Assembly: GCA_021808875.1 (NCBI GenBank)
Contig: JAKBAU010000107.1
Coordinates: 1 to 10,388, forward strand
DNA: 10,388 nt
Reading direction: 5' to 3'
Origin: Pseudomonadota bacterium
Lineage (GTDB): Bacteria; Pseudomonadota; Alphaproteobacteria; Micropepsales; Micropepsaceae
Below are positions 1 to 6,917 of the stretch, piece by piece (within the stretch, counting starts at the first letter, position 1; each line of letters starts with the position of its first letter). Position numbers and translations under genes: made by a program. The notes beneath the pieces are model-generated. The model was given only the letters and a program-made list of their open reading frames with translations, was not told where the DNA came from and did no database searches.

Positions 1-1101
1 CTTGCCGCCATCCCCAACAGAAGCCCGGCCGATCTCGCGCTCAATGACACCCATGACGTCATCGATGGCGTCCCGGTGCGCCTGGTGCAGAATCGCCTGC
101 TCCGCTTTGGTGGGCGCAAAGGCCCAGGCGATGGAGAGAGATTTGGGCGCCGAGAAAGTCAGGTCGATATAACCGATCCGCAGCTTGGCCGCCTCCAGCA
201 GCGCGCGATATTGGCGGACACTGATTTCCCGCCCCTCGGCGTCCCGCCCGGCCAGGATATTTGCCCGCTGCTCTGAGGATAGTGTTGCCTCCCTGACGCC
301 CAGCCCTGAGAGCAGACGCCGCACGGCGCGCGCGGCTTCCTCGGCGGGCAGCGTCTCGCCAGTGGTTTTGCGCCCGGCCAGCATATGTTCGAGCTGGGCG
401 GAGGTGGGGATCTGGGCCGGGTTCACGCCAAAGATTTGCGCGAGCGGCAGGGTCGAGGCCCGCTGCACTCTACCCTCGACCGTGCCGCCATCAGCACGCT
501 GGCCATTGAGCAAACAGGCCACCTCATCGGGTTTCAGCCCTCGGCGCGGGTCGATCCCAAGCCTGCGGGCCAACAGCGGGTGCATATCCCGCCGGGGGGC
601 AGCAGTGGCGCTGCTACGGTCCGGCATTGTTGCCGCTTCCGCGATTGCGGCATCCAAACGCTGACGCTGCGCGGTATTGCCCGCAAGCCGTTGACCGCGA
701 GCCTGGTTTAGGGCCTTTTCACCAGCCAAGCGTCCCAGGCAGGCTAGCGCTTCTTCCCGGCTCACCAACCCAGCAGCGGCAAAGGCCGCGACCGCGCGCA
801 ATCCCAGCCCAAAACTTTCTTGTTCCTGGCCTGGCATCGCCGGCACCCCACTGGACGTGAGCCGTGTCAGCTCTTCTCTGACCAGAGCATCCAACCTCTC
901 GCCCTCGAGCAATACGCCGCCCAAAGCAAGCCGCCCGTAACGCGAGGCCGCGGCATCAGCGAGTGTCGGCGGAGTGACGCCCTGCTCATAATATTCAGCC
1001 ATGGCCGCCATTTCGGGCGCCAAGGTCTGCTGCAATAAATGCTCGCTCATGAAGCGCGCCGCCGCCGGGGCGCCGGCCGCCCCTGTGCGGTAAGTCAGCA
1101 T
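1..1101 (-). CDS. trwC: MobF/TrwC-type conjugative relaxase, N-terminal 367 codons (partial)
   Basis: The reading frame is open from the ATG at 1101 to the left edge with no stop, so the C-terminus (the histidine-triad metal site and, in MobF proteins, usually a helicase) lies outside the window. Relaxases of this family nick oriT, attach covalently to the strand through tyrosine, and are exported by the T4SS. Seen here: a YYEQG motif at residues 37-41, resembling the catalytic-tyrosine motif near the N-terminus of TrwC and TraI, and the MobF core signature DLTFSAPKSLS at 313-323. In classical members the signature lies roughly 80 residues in, as I recall. The extra length comprises an Ala-rich stretch (about 57-170) and three 43-residue repeats (181-308). 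ATG directly follows the upstream stop (TGAATG), with GAGGG as ribosome-binding site inside the preceding gene, implying coupling. The family call is strong; the tyrosine assignment is inference. Confidence 0.9.
   Translation of the reverse strand, partial: MLTYRTGAAGAPAAARFMSEHLLQQTLAPEMAAMAEYYEQGVTPPTLADAAASRYGRLALGGVLLEGERLDALVREELTRLTSSGVPAMPGQEQESFGLGLRAVAAFAAAGLVSREEALACLGRLAGEKALNQARGQRLAGNTAQRQRLDAAIAEAATMPDRSSATAAPRRDMHPLLARRLGIDPRRGLKPDEVACLLNGQRADGGTVEGRVQRASTLPLAQIFGVNPAQIPTSAQLEHMLAGRKTTGETLPAEEAARAVRRLLSGLGVREATLSSEQRANILAGRDAEGREISVRQYRALLEAAKLRIGYIDLTFSAPKSLSIAWAFAPTKAEQAILHQAHRDAIDDVMGVIEREIGRASVGDGGK
178..561 (-). repeat. Threefold 43-residue protein repeat inside the relaxase
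   Basis: Residues 181-223, 224-266 and 267-308 of the relaxase each begin with a hydrophobic residue and Gly (LGID, FGVN, LGVR). About 17 residues later each has a [LM]-L-x-G-type motif followed by a polar turn ending in Gly: LLNGQRADG, MLAGRKTTG and ILAGRDAEG. Starts are exactly 43 residues apart, and the third unit runs straight into the DLTFSAPKS core. A single such element (LGL...LL-x-GR-x-PDG) precedes the core in TraI and TrwC from memory. The copies are degenerate at protein level; I did not find long identical DNA. Confidence 0.6.
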
Positions 1102-1521
1102 TCAGCCGCCCTCACCATCCGGGCTTTCATGTGATGGCTCATCAGATCGCGGCCAAATCATCGTGACCGCATCATCGTTTGACCCCATGGCAGATGCCGC
1201 ACCCGCGACTAGCAATTCCGCCAGTCGGTCAAACTTGCGCTCGACGTCACCGACCGAGGCATCGAGCTGCATGATTGCCGAGGTCAGATCCTGCAACGTC
1301 TTCAGCAAAGGCGAGGGGGCAGAATCCTCCGTGGCGAACTCCGCCAGCTTGCGGAGCAATGTTGTTTGGGCGTGCAGCGTGTCCAGCATCAGCCCCAAGG
1401 CGGCGTTCATCGCCGCCTGCCCGGCATCCAGTGCCGAGAGGCGCTTGGCAATCACGTCCAGCGTCAAGCGCTGGGCGGGCGTTGCGCCATCAGCGCCCGC
1501 GTTGATGCCCTGCCGGGTCAC
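1102..1521 (-). CDS. Unrecognised 139-aa helical protein upstream of the relaxase
   Basis: I do not recognise this protein. It is predicted largely helical, with leucine/alanine heptad-like stretches (about 18-63 and 70-107) suggesting a coiled coil, and a polar acidic tail (113-139). It has no signal peptide, membrane segment, Cys or nucleotide-binding motif, so it is probably cytoplasmic. The start is GTG at 1521: an in-frame TGA lies 24 bases upstream and no other start codon lies between. The bases before it (GGTGGCGGCGCC) nearly match those before virB10 (GGAGGCGGCGCC), supporting this start. Its TGA abuts the relaxase ATG with no gap, so the two are almost certainly co-translated. A relaxosome accessory role is a positional inference only; no ribbon-helix-helix motif like that of TrwA or TraM is visible. 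Confidence 0.75.
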   Translation of the reverse strand: MTRQGINAGADGATPAQRLTLDVIAKRLSALDAGQAAMNAALGLMLDTLHAQTTLLRKLAEFATEDSAPSPLLKTLQDLTSAIMQLDASVGDVERKFDRLAELLVAGAASAMGSNDDAVTMIWPRSDEPSHESPDGEGG

Positions 1522-1556
1522 GGCGCCGCCACCGGCTTCCCTTCAGGCCCAGCTTC

Positions 1557-1571
1557 ATCGGTGAAACCGAT
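1557..1571. repeat. Inverted repeat in the only intergenic gap
   Basis: ATCGGT-GAA-ACCGAT is a perfect 6-bp inverted repeat around a 3-base centre. It lies in the 115-bp gap (1522-1636) between the 74-aa and 139-aa genes. It is too short and lacks the T-run of a rho-independent terminator. On the minus strand one arm overlaps a TATAAT sequence, so an operator is possible; an oriT-type hairpin for the adjacent relaxase is another option. The repeat is seen directly; either function is speculation. Confidence 0.5.
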
Positions 1572-1575
1572 TATA
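1570..1575 (-). promoter_or_regulatory. Possible -10 box (TATAAT) ahead of the 139-aa gene and relaxase
   Basis: The minus strand reads TATAAT here, about 49 bases before the GTG at 1521, in the only gap where an internal promoter could sit without overlapping a gene. No convincing -35 hexamer is present at 16-19 bp spacing (the bases there are C-rich), so this may be chance or an activator-dependent promoter. It overlaps an arm of the inverted repeat at 1557-1571, which would suit repression. Confidence 0.22.
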
Positions 1576-1636
1576 TGGTTAGGGGGTTGGCGGAGGGCGA
1601 GGTAAGAGCCGGACACTGCACCAGCACCGGAGCCAG

Positions 1637-1861
1637 TCACGGGATCAGCCGCCGCCGGGTCGGCAAATCCAGAGGCGGCGCCAAAAGCTCGTTCAAGGTC
1701 GGTTGCTTAGCCGAGTCAGGGATATGCGCCTCGGCCCGCGCATCGCGCAGCAGGCTGGCGGCACGGGTCAAAGCGACGGACTTGCCCGTTCCCGCCCGGT
1801 TGGCGACCGAGAGCCAATAATTGGCGGCGGCACGGTCGAGATCGGCATCGATTTCTGACAT
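1637..1861 (-). CDS. Unrecognised 74-aa protein downstream of virD4
   Basis: I do not recognise this small protein. It starts with ATG at 1861, two bases after the virD4 stop, with a good ribosome-binding site (GGAG, 7-base spacing) inside the end of virD4, so it is a credible translated gene. The first 45 residues look like an amphipathic helical region rich in Ala, Arg and Asp; the C-terminal part is Pro/Leu-rich and ends in a basic cluster (TRRRLIP). There is no signal peptide, membrane segment or Cys. GTGKS at 24-28 resembles part of a P-loop but lacks the leading Gly and the length for an NTPase. Its position between coupling protein and relaxase suggests a role in substrate recruitment or relaxosome assembly, which is inference only. 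Confidence 0.7.
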   Translation of the reverse strand: MSEIDADLDRAAANYWLSVANRAGTGKSVALTRAASLLRDARAEAHIPDSAKQPTLNELLAPPLDLPTRRRLIP

Positions 1862-1863
1862 GA

Positions 1864-3732
1864 TCAGGCTCCTTGCTCATCGCGTGATTGAATGGCGCCA
1901 CTCCCGGCCTCTGATCGATGGAACCGGTTGGCCGCGACCTTGGCGCGCATCTCAGGCCTCCTAAAATAAATCGCCCGCCCGCAGCGGAGCGGCGCCATGC
2001 CCCTGCTCAGGATGAACTGCTCATCATCGCGTACGGTATGCATCAGCTCGGCCTTACGGATCAGCGGCCGGCCGATCTCATGATAAGAGAGCGTCGCCCC
2101 GCGCGAGAGCGAGGCCGATTGCAGCGCCTTGCCGGATTTGCCGGTATTCATCCCCTCGGAACTGGCCATTACCCCATAGGTGCCAAAGGAATTCTCAAGC
2201 TCGGTGGCGGTATCCAGATCCTGCACGGCGGCATAACAACGGTACGAGACGCCATCATACCAGGAGCGTTTGCCCTGCTCGCCCCATTGCTCGATGATCT
2301 GACCGCTTGATTGGTAGAGCAGTTGCAGCGTGATGCCGTATTTGCGCCCGGCATCGCGCGCGGTCTCAAGGATTTTCATGTAGCCAAGCCGGGCCGCCTC
2401 ATCGAGCAGGAACAGCACCCGACCCTGGATCACGCCATCGGCCTCATAAACGGCATTCAGCAACGCCCCGATGATGGTACGCGCAATCCCAGGCTCGGTC
2501 TCCAACGCCTTCAAGGGCATTTTGAGGAAGATGCTCACCTTGCCCGCCAGCAAATCGGCGGTCTTGAAGCTGTTCCCTGAGACCAGATTGGCAAAGGCCG
2601 GGTTGGCAAGCCACGTGGTCAGCTCGGCGGCACTGCCGATCACGCCGCTGAACGTCTCATCGACCAGCCCGCACACCGGTCCGGCCAGCTGGCGGGCATA
2701 GTCGCTGGGGCTGGTCTCAAAAATGCCGCGCAGCACGGCACGCACCTGCTCGACCGGCAAAGCGATGGCTTGGCGCACGGCGCGCAAGGTCTTGAGCTTC
2801 GCCGGCGCCGATTGGTCGAACAAGATATGGGCGAGGAAGCAGCGCACGACATTGCGCGCCATATTGTCGAAAAAATCATCCTTCTTGGCGGCGGGCTTGA
2901 TGTCACCGCACACCCAGGCGACCACGGAATCGATATTGGTCGCGGCCAGTGGTGAGGCGGTGTCGATCCAGTCGAGCACGTTGAACCCAGCATCCGCGCG
3001 CGGGTCCAACTCATAGATCTTGTGCCCCATCTCGGCCCGCGCGGCACGGAGCATCGGCGCCAGCTCGCCAGAGGGATCGAGAATGACCGCCGCGCCGGTC
3101 CAGTGCAGCAGGGTTGAGACGGCAGTGGTGGTCTTGTAGCCGCCGCTGCCGATGATCATCAGCGAATGGGTTGGCCCCTCCCGGCACGGATCGATCAGCA
3201 GCGGTGCCTGCCCGCCATGTCCCCAGCTCGTTGGATCTTCCGGATCGAAGCGCCGCGCTGACGCCCGGTCCTCATCGACCCGGAAGGCCTCACCCACGAC
3301 AATGCCGCCATAGGCTTGGCTCGGCCCCGGAAAGCGCTCGCGGGCATCCGCCATGCTCATCCAGGAAGCACTTCCGTGATTATCCGTCACCGCCAAAGGC
3401 GATTTGACGATGCCGCCAAACAAAGGCCGGCGCAGCTTGGGCCCCACCACACGCTGGGCGCGGTAGATGAGCCCGGCGATCATCAAGCCCGGCGGGAGGA
3501 CACCTGCGCCCGCGCCAAGCTTGAGCCACAGCGCGACGCGCGGATTGCCATCGAAATTCAGCGCATACAGCCACCATTGCCAGAACGGGTGCGGAAAGTC
3601 GCGCAACAACCCGGTGCCGAGCAGGAACACGAAGGACGCAACCAGGGTCCAGGCAAGCAGCACCAGGATCAGCCCGAACCCGGCCCGGATGATCAACTGC
3701 CCGGATTGTTCGGTGAGGGTGAGGCGCATCAT
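1864..3732 (-). CDS. virD4: VirD4-type coupling protein (T4SS ATPase)
   Basis: This is the inner-membrane coupling ATPase that brings the relaxase-DNA complex to the secretion channel. It is 622 aa, within the usual range for VirD4/TraG proteins. Two N-terminal membrane segments (about 14-42 and 68-90) flank a short periplasmic loop. The Walker A region is GSGGYKTT (195-202), with Tyr where the canonical Gly precedes Lys, a variant I recall in Agrobacterium and Bartonella VirD4. Walker B with its family-typical tail is FLLDEAARLG (441-450), followed by KILETARDAGRKYGI. The frame extends 21 codons further upstream, but the start is placed at the first of two ATGs (3732/3729), where TGATG overlaps the virB11 stop by one base; the upstream residues do not look like VirD4. 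The C-terminal tail after about 590 is basic and polar. Confidence 0.96.
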   Translation of the reverse strand: MMRLTLTEQSGQLIIRAGFGLILVLLAWTLVASFVFLLGTGLLRDFPHPFWQWWLYALNFDGNPRVALWLKLGAGAGVLPPGLMIAGLIYRAQRVVGPKLRRPLFGGIVKSPLAVTDNHGSASWMSMADARERFPGPSQAYGGIVVGEAFRVDEDRASARRFDPEDPTSWGHGGQAPLLIDPCREGPTHSLMIIGSGGYKTTTAVSTLLHWTGAAVILDPSGELAPMLRAARAEMGHKIYELDPRADAGFNVLDWIDTASPLAATNIDSVVAWVCGDIKPAAKKDDFFDNMARNVVRCFLAHILFDQSAPAKLKTLRAVRQAIALPVEQVRAVLRGIFETSPSDYARQLAGPVCGLVDETFSGVIGSAAELTTWLANPAFANLVSGNSFKTADLLAGKVSIFLKMPLKALETEPGIARTIIGALLNAVYEADGVIQGRVLFLLDEAARLGYMKILETARDAGRKYGITLQLLYQSSGQIIEQWGEQGKRSWYDGVSYRCYAAVQDLDTATELENSFGTYGVMASSEGMNTGKSGKALQSASLSRGATLSYHEIGRPLIRKAELMHTVRDDEQFILSRGMAPLRCGRAIYFRRPEMRAKVAANRFHRSEAGSGAIQSRDEQGA

Positions 3733-4772
3733 CAGGCCGCCCGCAGCAGATTGGCGGCCGTCTCGCCGCGCCGGGCAGCATCGGCCGCGAACCACACCTC
3801 GCCAATCCCATAAATCGCGCCCTCATTATGGAACGGAATGATCAGATCGACGGCAGCGGACAAAAACTCGATCAGCGTCCGGTCATCCCAGCGCCCACCC
3901 TGCGGACTGCCTTTCACCAGCGCGAACAGGCGCCGGAAGGCCTGCTCAGGATTGCGGCCATGGATGGTGGTGATCGAGCCCGGATGGCCGGAGACGACTT
4001 CATTGACATAGGTCCAGGCCGCGTCATCACGCAGCTCTTGGAGCAGGATCCGGTCCGGCTTCATGCGCAGGCTCGCCTGGAGCAGCATCTCCGGCGTCAC
4101 CCGCGCCAAGCCGATATTATCCTTCGAATAGAGCAGCCGGACATGGTTGGGCTGCGGGATGACCAGTTCGAGCGTATCCTCGATGGTGATCAGCCGCTCA
4201 TGCGCTGGGATGGCATTGATCAGCGTCTTGCTCATCGTCGTCTTGCCCGAGCCGGTGGCGCCACAAAGCAAAATGGTCAGGCGTGACTGCACGGCGCGCT
4301 CCAGAAAGGCGCGGATGTCGCCCTCATCATAGTACGCCAACAGCTGGGCGAAGTCGCGTTGCTCGGCCGCGCGGCGCCCACCCCAGCGATTCCAGCCCGC
4401 GACCCGATAGCGGCTCACCACCTTCTCTATTGGTGCCACCGAGAGGCTGGGCTTGCGGATGGTGATGCTGAGCGTGCCGGGCGGTACAGCAGGCGGCAGG
4501 CAGATTTGCACCCGCTCGCCACCCGGCAGCTCGGTCGCGCAAAGCGGGTTGCGCGGCCCGACATCCTGTTTGCGCAACGCCCCCGCCAGGGTGGCGATAT
4601 CCTGGAGCGCGGCATGATCGAGCGCCACGCCCTCGCGGCGGAACTGTCCACGCTGGCGCACGAACAGCTCGCCTGGCCGGTTGATGCAAATCTCCTCAGT
4701 GGTTGGGTCACCCAGCCACGGCGCCAAAGGCCTCAGCAGAAATTCCAGCAAAGCCGCCGCCTCACCCGCCAT
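3732..4772 (-). CDS. virB11: VirB11 traffic ATPase
   Basis: This is a hexameric cytoplasmic ATPase at the base of the T4SS, which powers pilus assembly and substrate transfer with VirB4 and VirD4. At 346 aa it is the normal length. Seen in order: N-terminal domain with EEICINRPGELFV (26-38); VQICLPP and SITIRKPS (88-109); Walker A GATGSGKTT (171-179); Asp box LITIEDTLEL (194-203); Walker B region RILLQELRDDAAW (241-253); His box GHPGSITTIHG (262-272). The ELRDDAAW and EVVSGHPGS stretch is close to Agrobacterium VirB11 as I remember it. The frame is open another 41 codons upstream, but that part is Arg/Pro-rich and antisense-like. The ATG at 4772 has GGAG seven bases ahead and overlaps the end of virB10 by 11 bases, so I chose it. 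Confidence 0.97.
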   Translation of the reverse strand: MAGEAAALLEFLLRPLAPWLGDPTTEEICINRPGELFVRQRGQFRREGVALDHAALQDIATLAGALRKQDVGPRNPLCATELPGGERVQICLPPAVPPGTLSITIRKPSLSVAPIEKVVSRYRVAGWNRWGGRRAAEQRDFAQLLAYYDEGDIRAFLERAVQSRLTILLCGATGSGKTTMSKTLINAIPAHERLITIEDTLELVIPQPNHVRLLYSKDNIGLARVTPEMLLQASLRMKPDRILLQELRDDAAWTYVNEVVSGHPGSITTIHGRNPEQAFRRLFALVKGSPQGGRWDDRTLIEFLSAAVDLIIPFHNEGAIYGIGEVWFAADAARRGETAANLLRAA

Positions 4773-6003
4773 TGCCGGTCTCCGCGCCGCCCGCCCCCGA
4801 GCTGCCTGTCCCCATGCCAGTTGTGTCGGAGGCACCAGTCTCGGCACCGGTCGCGTTGATCCGCAGCCGGTAGACGTTCGAAAAATCCAGATCATGGGCG
4901 ACGATCAGCGACACATTATCGCCCTGGTTCTTGGTCAAGGTCGGTGGGATGTTGATGGAATTCTCGAGCGCAGTGTTGGCAACCGCCTGACCATTGCTCT
5001 GCGCGGCATAGACAAAGCCGAGTGCTGCCTGCTGCGAGGCGGAATTGCTACTACCATTCCCCGCCGCCTCGACGGTCGCGGCGTCCAGCCCGCCCTGCAC
5101 CAGCGTCAGCATCAGCGCACCGCCAAACCGGTCCCAGAAATGGTTATCGACCGCGCCCGAGACACCGGCCCGCCCGAGCTGATCCGTGCCCGGGGAATCC
5201 AGCGTGACGATGACATGATCCGGCGTCTCGGCACGGGTCCAATCGATAAACACGCGATTCTGCCCCTGCAGCAGCCCGCTCTGGATCTGACCGACAATCT
5301 TGGTGCCGCGATCGAGGAGCACGACATTACCGGTTGAGCCCCGAATATCGATCGGTACCACGCAGGTCACCAGCCCCGGCAACTCACTATCGATCGCGGT
5401 CTGCAGAATGCAGGGGATCAGCGTGCCCTCGGTGATGACCATATCGGGGTTCTGCAACACCGAGGCCTGCTCGCCATCAAGCTCCGTGGGTTTAAGCCGC
5501 GCGGCCAAGGGGGAGGCATCGGGTGCGGACGACGAAGCTGCGGTACTGGCGTCCTCATCGCCATTCTGAGCCGCGTCCGGCTGGATCGGTGCCAGGTCGG
5601 ATGACCCGGAATAAGCCAGGATCGGCGCCGAAGCCGGAGAATTCTGCGATGACGCCCCGAGCAGCCCGGTCTGTGATTCGGCCGGTTCGGGTTCCGGCAG
5701 GGCCTGCACGGCTGATTTGACCACCTGACCAGGCGGCGGGCCGCTGAACGCCTCACCACCATTCAAATAGCTCGGTGTCGGGTTGGTATTCTGGCTTTGG
5801 CGCTCATGGCTGAACAGAGCGTTGAACCAGATGAAGCCCAACCCCAGCATGCCGATCAGCCCCAACAGCCCCAACTTCGTGCCGATGCTCAGTTCGCGCC
5901 TCGGCGTGCCGCCAACGGGCGAGCGCCCATCTTCGACCGGCGAGGGAGCGGCCTGATGAATTGGCCCGCTCTGCCCAGGACCGGGAGGCAGCTGCCCGCT
6001 CAT
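4762..6003 (-). CDS. virB10: VirB10 channel scaffold protein
   Basis: VirB10 spans the envelope, linking the inner-membrane ATPases to the outer-membrane core and gating the channel. The 413-aa protein has a short Pro-rich cytoplasmic tail, one membrane helix (about 42-62), a Pro/Ser/Ala-rich periplasmic linker (about 66-185) and a C-terminal VirB10/TrbI domain. That domain starts at TEGTLIPCILQTAIDSELPG (191-210) and continues through RGTKIVGQIQSG (232-243) and the antenna region (about 278-345). It closes with IPPTLTKNQG and DLDFSNVY (352-378), where LDF and the flanking strand are typical. The last 30 residues are Gly/Thr/Ser-rich. The start is ATG at 6003, overlapping the virB9 stop as ATGA, with GGAGG seven bases upstream. 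Cys198 and Cys214 flank the start of the core domain. Confidence 0.97.
   Translation of the reverse strand: MSGQLPPGPGQSGPIHQAAPSPVEDGRSPVGGTPRRELSIGTKLGLLGLIGMLGLGFIWFNALFSHERQSQNTNPTPSYLNGGEAFSGPPPGQVVKSAVQALPEPEPAESQTGLLGASSQNSPASAPILAYSGSSDLAPIQPDAAQNGDEDASTAASSSAPDASPLAARLKPTELDGEQASVLQNPDMVITEGTLIPCILQTAIDSELPGLVTCVVPIDIRGSTGNVVLLDRGTKIVGQIQSGLLQGQNRVFIDWTRAETPDHVIVTLDSPGTDQLGRAGVSGAVDNHFWDRFGGALMLTLVQGGLDAATVEAAGNGSSNSASQQAALGFVYAAQSNGQAVANTALENSINIPPTLTKNQGDNVSLIVAHDLDFSNVYRLRINATGAETGASDTTGMGTGSSGAGGAETGNGG
4780..4783 (-). promoter_or_regulatory. Ribosome-binding site that fixes the virB11 start
   Basis: GGAG on the minus strand lies seven bases before the ATG at 4772, inside the last codons of virB10. 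It decides in favour of the 346-aa VirB11 over the longer open frame starting at 4895. Confidence 0.7.
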
Positions 6004-6917
6004 GGCGCCGCCTCCGGCAGGCCGCTACTCGGCTCGGTGACCACCCGCGAGACATCCGGGCTGGCCGTGCCGGTCTCGGGGTTCCCGCCCACCGTCTGAT
6101 AGCCGAGATTATAAATATCGAGCACCGTGGCGCCATCGCGCAGGCGCCATTCACGGGCGGTCGTGCCGAGCTCGACGATATCGCCATTCACCGAATAGCT
6201 GGCGCTCGCCTCCTTACCGTCAGGAACAATGACAAAGATCGAGGGGATGCGGTCATTGCCTGCGAATTGCAGCAAGGTCGAATAGCCATTGTCCCACACA
6301 GCAACCGGCGCCAGAGATTTATCGCCCTGGGCGACATATTTGTAATTGCGCGGCCCGTCATAGGGATTGCTGCGCTGATCAGCAAAAATATCATTAGCCG
6401 CTGTCTGGGTGGCTTTCTGCAAGGCCAGCTGGTTGAGCTGCTCGACCCTCTGCGCATCCGTCGCCGCCCGCGCCGCCGCAGCAGCCGCTTCATCGCCAGG
6501 ATAGGTGAACTGCACCGAGTAGAACACGCCATTGGCGCCATCCGCCGTGCTGGGCGCCGCCACGGTCTCGATCTCAAACACATAGCGCCGGAGCGAGCCG
6601 TCCGAGCGTTGGGTCAGCACGATGATCGGCTGCAAAGCCAGAAGCGCGCTGGGCTTGAGGAACAAATAGTTGCCCTTGGGCACGGCCGCCAAATGCAAAC
6701 TGTCCGTCTCGGCGACCGAGGTTACGGTTTCATCAGCGGCAAAACTCACCACCATGGTGGCGCCCACGATGGTCGATAAATGCACGACCTGCGCCGGGTT
6801 ATAGGGTACGTAGCGCATGCGGGTATCATATTGCCCGGGTGACGGTGTCTGGTCCGCCCGTGCGCTCTGCGCCAGTGCCAGTCCCGCCAGCAGGGCCAAC
6901 GCGTAAACCTCCCTCAT
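6000..6917 (-). CDS. virB9: VirB9 outer-membrane core component
   Basis: VirB9 is a periplasmic protein that forms the T4SS outer-membrane ring with VirB7 and the VirB10 C-terminus. The 305-aa precursor has a signal peptide with likely cleavage after ARA (residue 21). An N-terminal beta domain includes MRYVPYNPAQVVHL (34-47). An Ala/Gln-rich helical linker (about 142-176) follows. The C-terminal domain has NYKYVAQGD (191-199), PVAVWDNGYSTLLQF (204-218), IPSIFVIVPDG (224-234) and LRDGATVLDIYNLGY (259-273), all typical of the family. About 30 polar residues follow the last conserved strand. There is no cysteine anywhere, unlike Agrobacterium VirB9. The ATG at 6917 overlaps the virB8 stop as ATGA, with GAGG about ten bases upstream. 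Confidence 0.97.
   Translation of the reverse strand: MREVYALALLAGLALAQSARADQTPSPGQYDTRMRYVPYNPAQVVHLSTIVGATMVVSFAADETVTSVAETDSLHLAAVPKGNYLFLKPSALLALQPIIVLTQRSDGSLRRYVFEIETVAAPSTADGANGVFYSVQFTYPGDEAAAAAARAATDAQRVEQLNQLALQKATQTAANDIFADQRSNPYDGPRNYKYVAQGDKSLAPVAVWDNGYSTLLQFAGNDRIPSIFVIVPDGKEASASYSVNGDIVELGTTAREWRLRDGATVLDIYNLGYQTVGGNPETGTASPDVSRVVTEPSSGLPEAAP

Noticed and set aside
185..711. Plus-strand open frames opposite the relaxase N-terminus
   Set aside because: The minus-strand frame is uninterrupted over 367 codons and carries the MobF signature; the plus-strand frames carry nothing.
1483..1558. Short 22-codon frame starting next to the hairpin, as a leader peptide
   Set aside because: It has no ribosome-binding site and overlaps the start of the 139-aa gene in another frame; nothing supports translation.
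1557..1571. Hairpin as a rho-independent terminator
   Set aside because: The stem is only 6 bp with moderate GC and no following T-run on either strand; the downstream genes need transcription to pass through.
1778..1792. GTGKS in the 74-aa protein as a P-loop
   Set aside because: The Gly that opens a Walker A is missing, and the protein is far too small for an NTPase fold; no Walker B is present.
3733..3795. Upstream extension of virD4 (21 codons)
   Set aside because: It lies inside virB11 and precedes the normal VirD4 N-terminus; TGATG at 3734-3730 is a typical coupled start.
3316..4859. Plus-strand open frames of 124-166 codons opposite virD4 and virB11
   Set aside because: All are antisense to conserved ATPase motifs; they are Arg/Pro/Ala-rich and have no recognisable content.
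4773..4895. Upstream extension of virB11 (41 codons)
   Set aside because: It lies wholly within virB10, is Arg/Pro-rich, unlike VirB11 N-termini, and a better start with GGAG exists at 4772.
5961..6779. 272-codon plus-strand open frame opposite virB9
   Set aside because: It is antisense to a clear virB9, has a basic, low-complexity composition typical of antisense frames in GC-rich DNA, and shows no domain or good ribosome-binding site.
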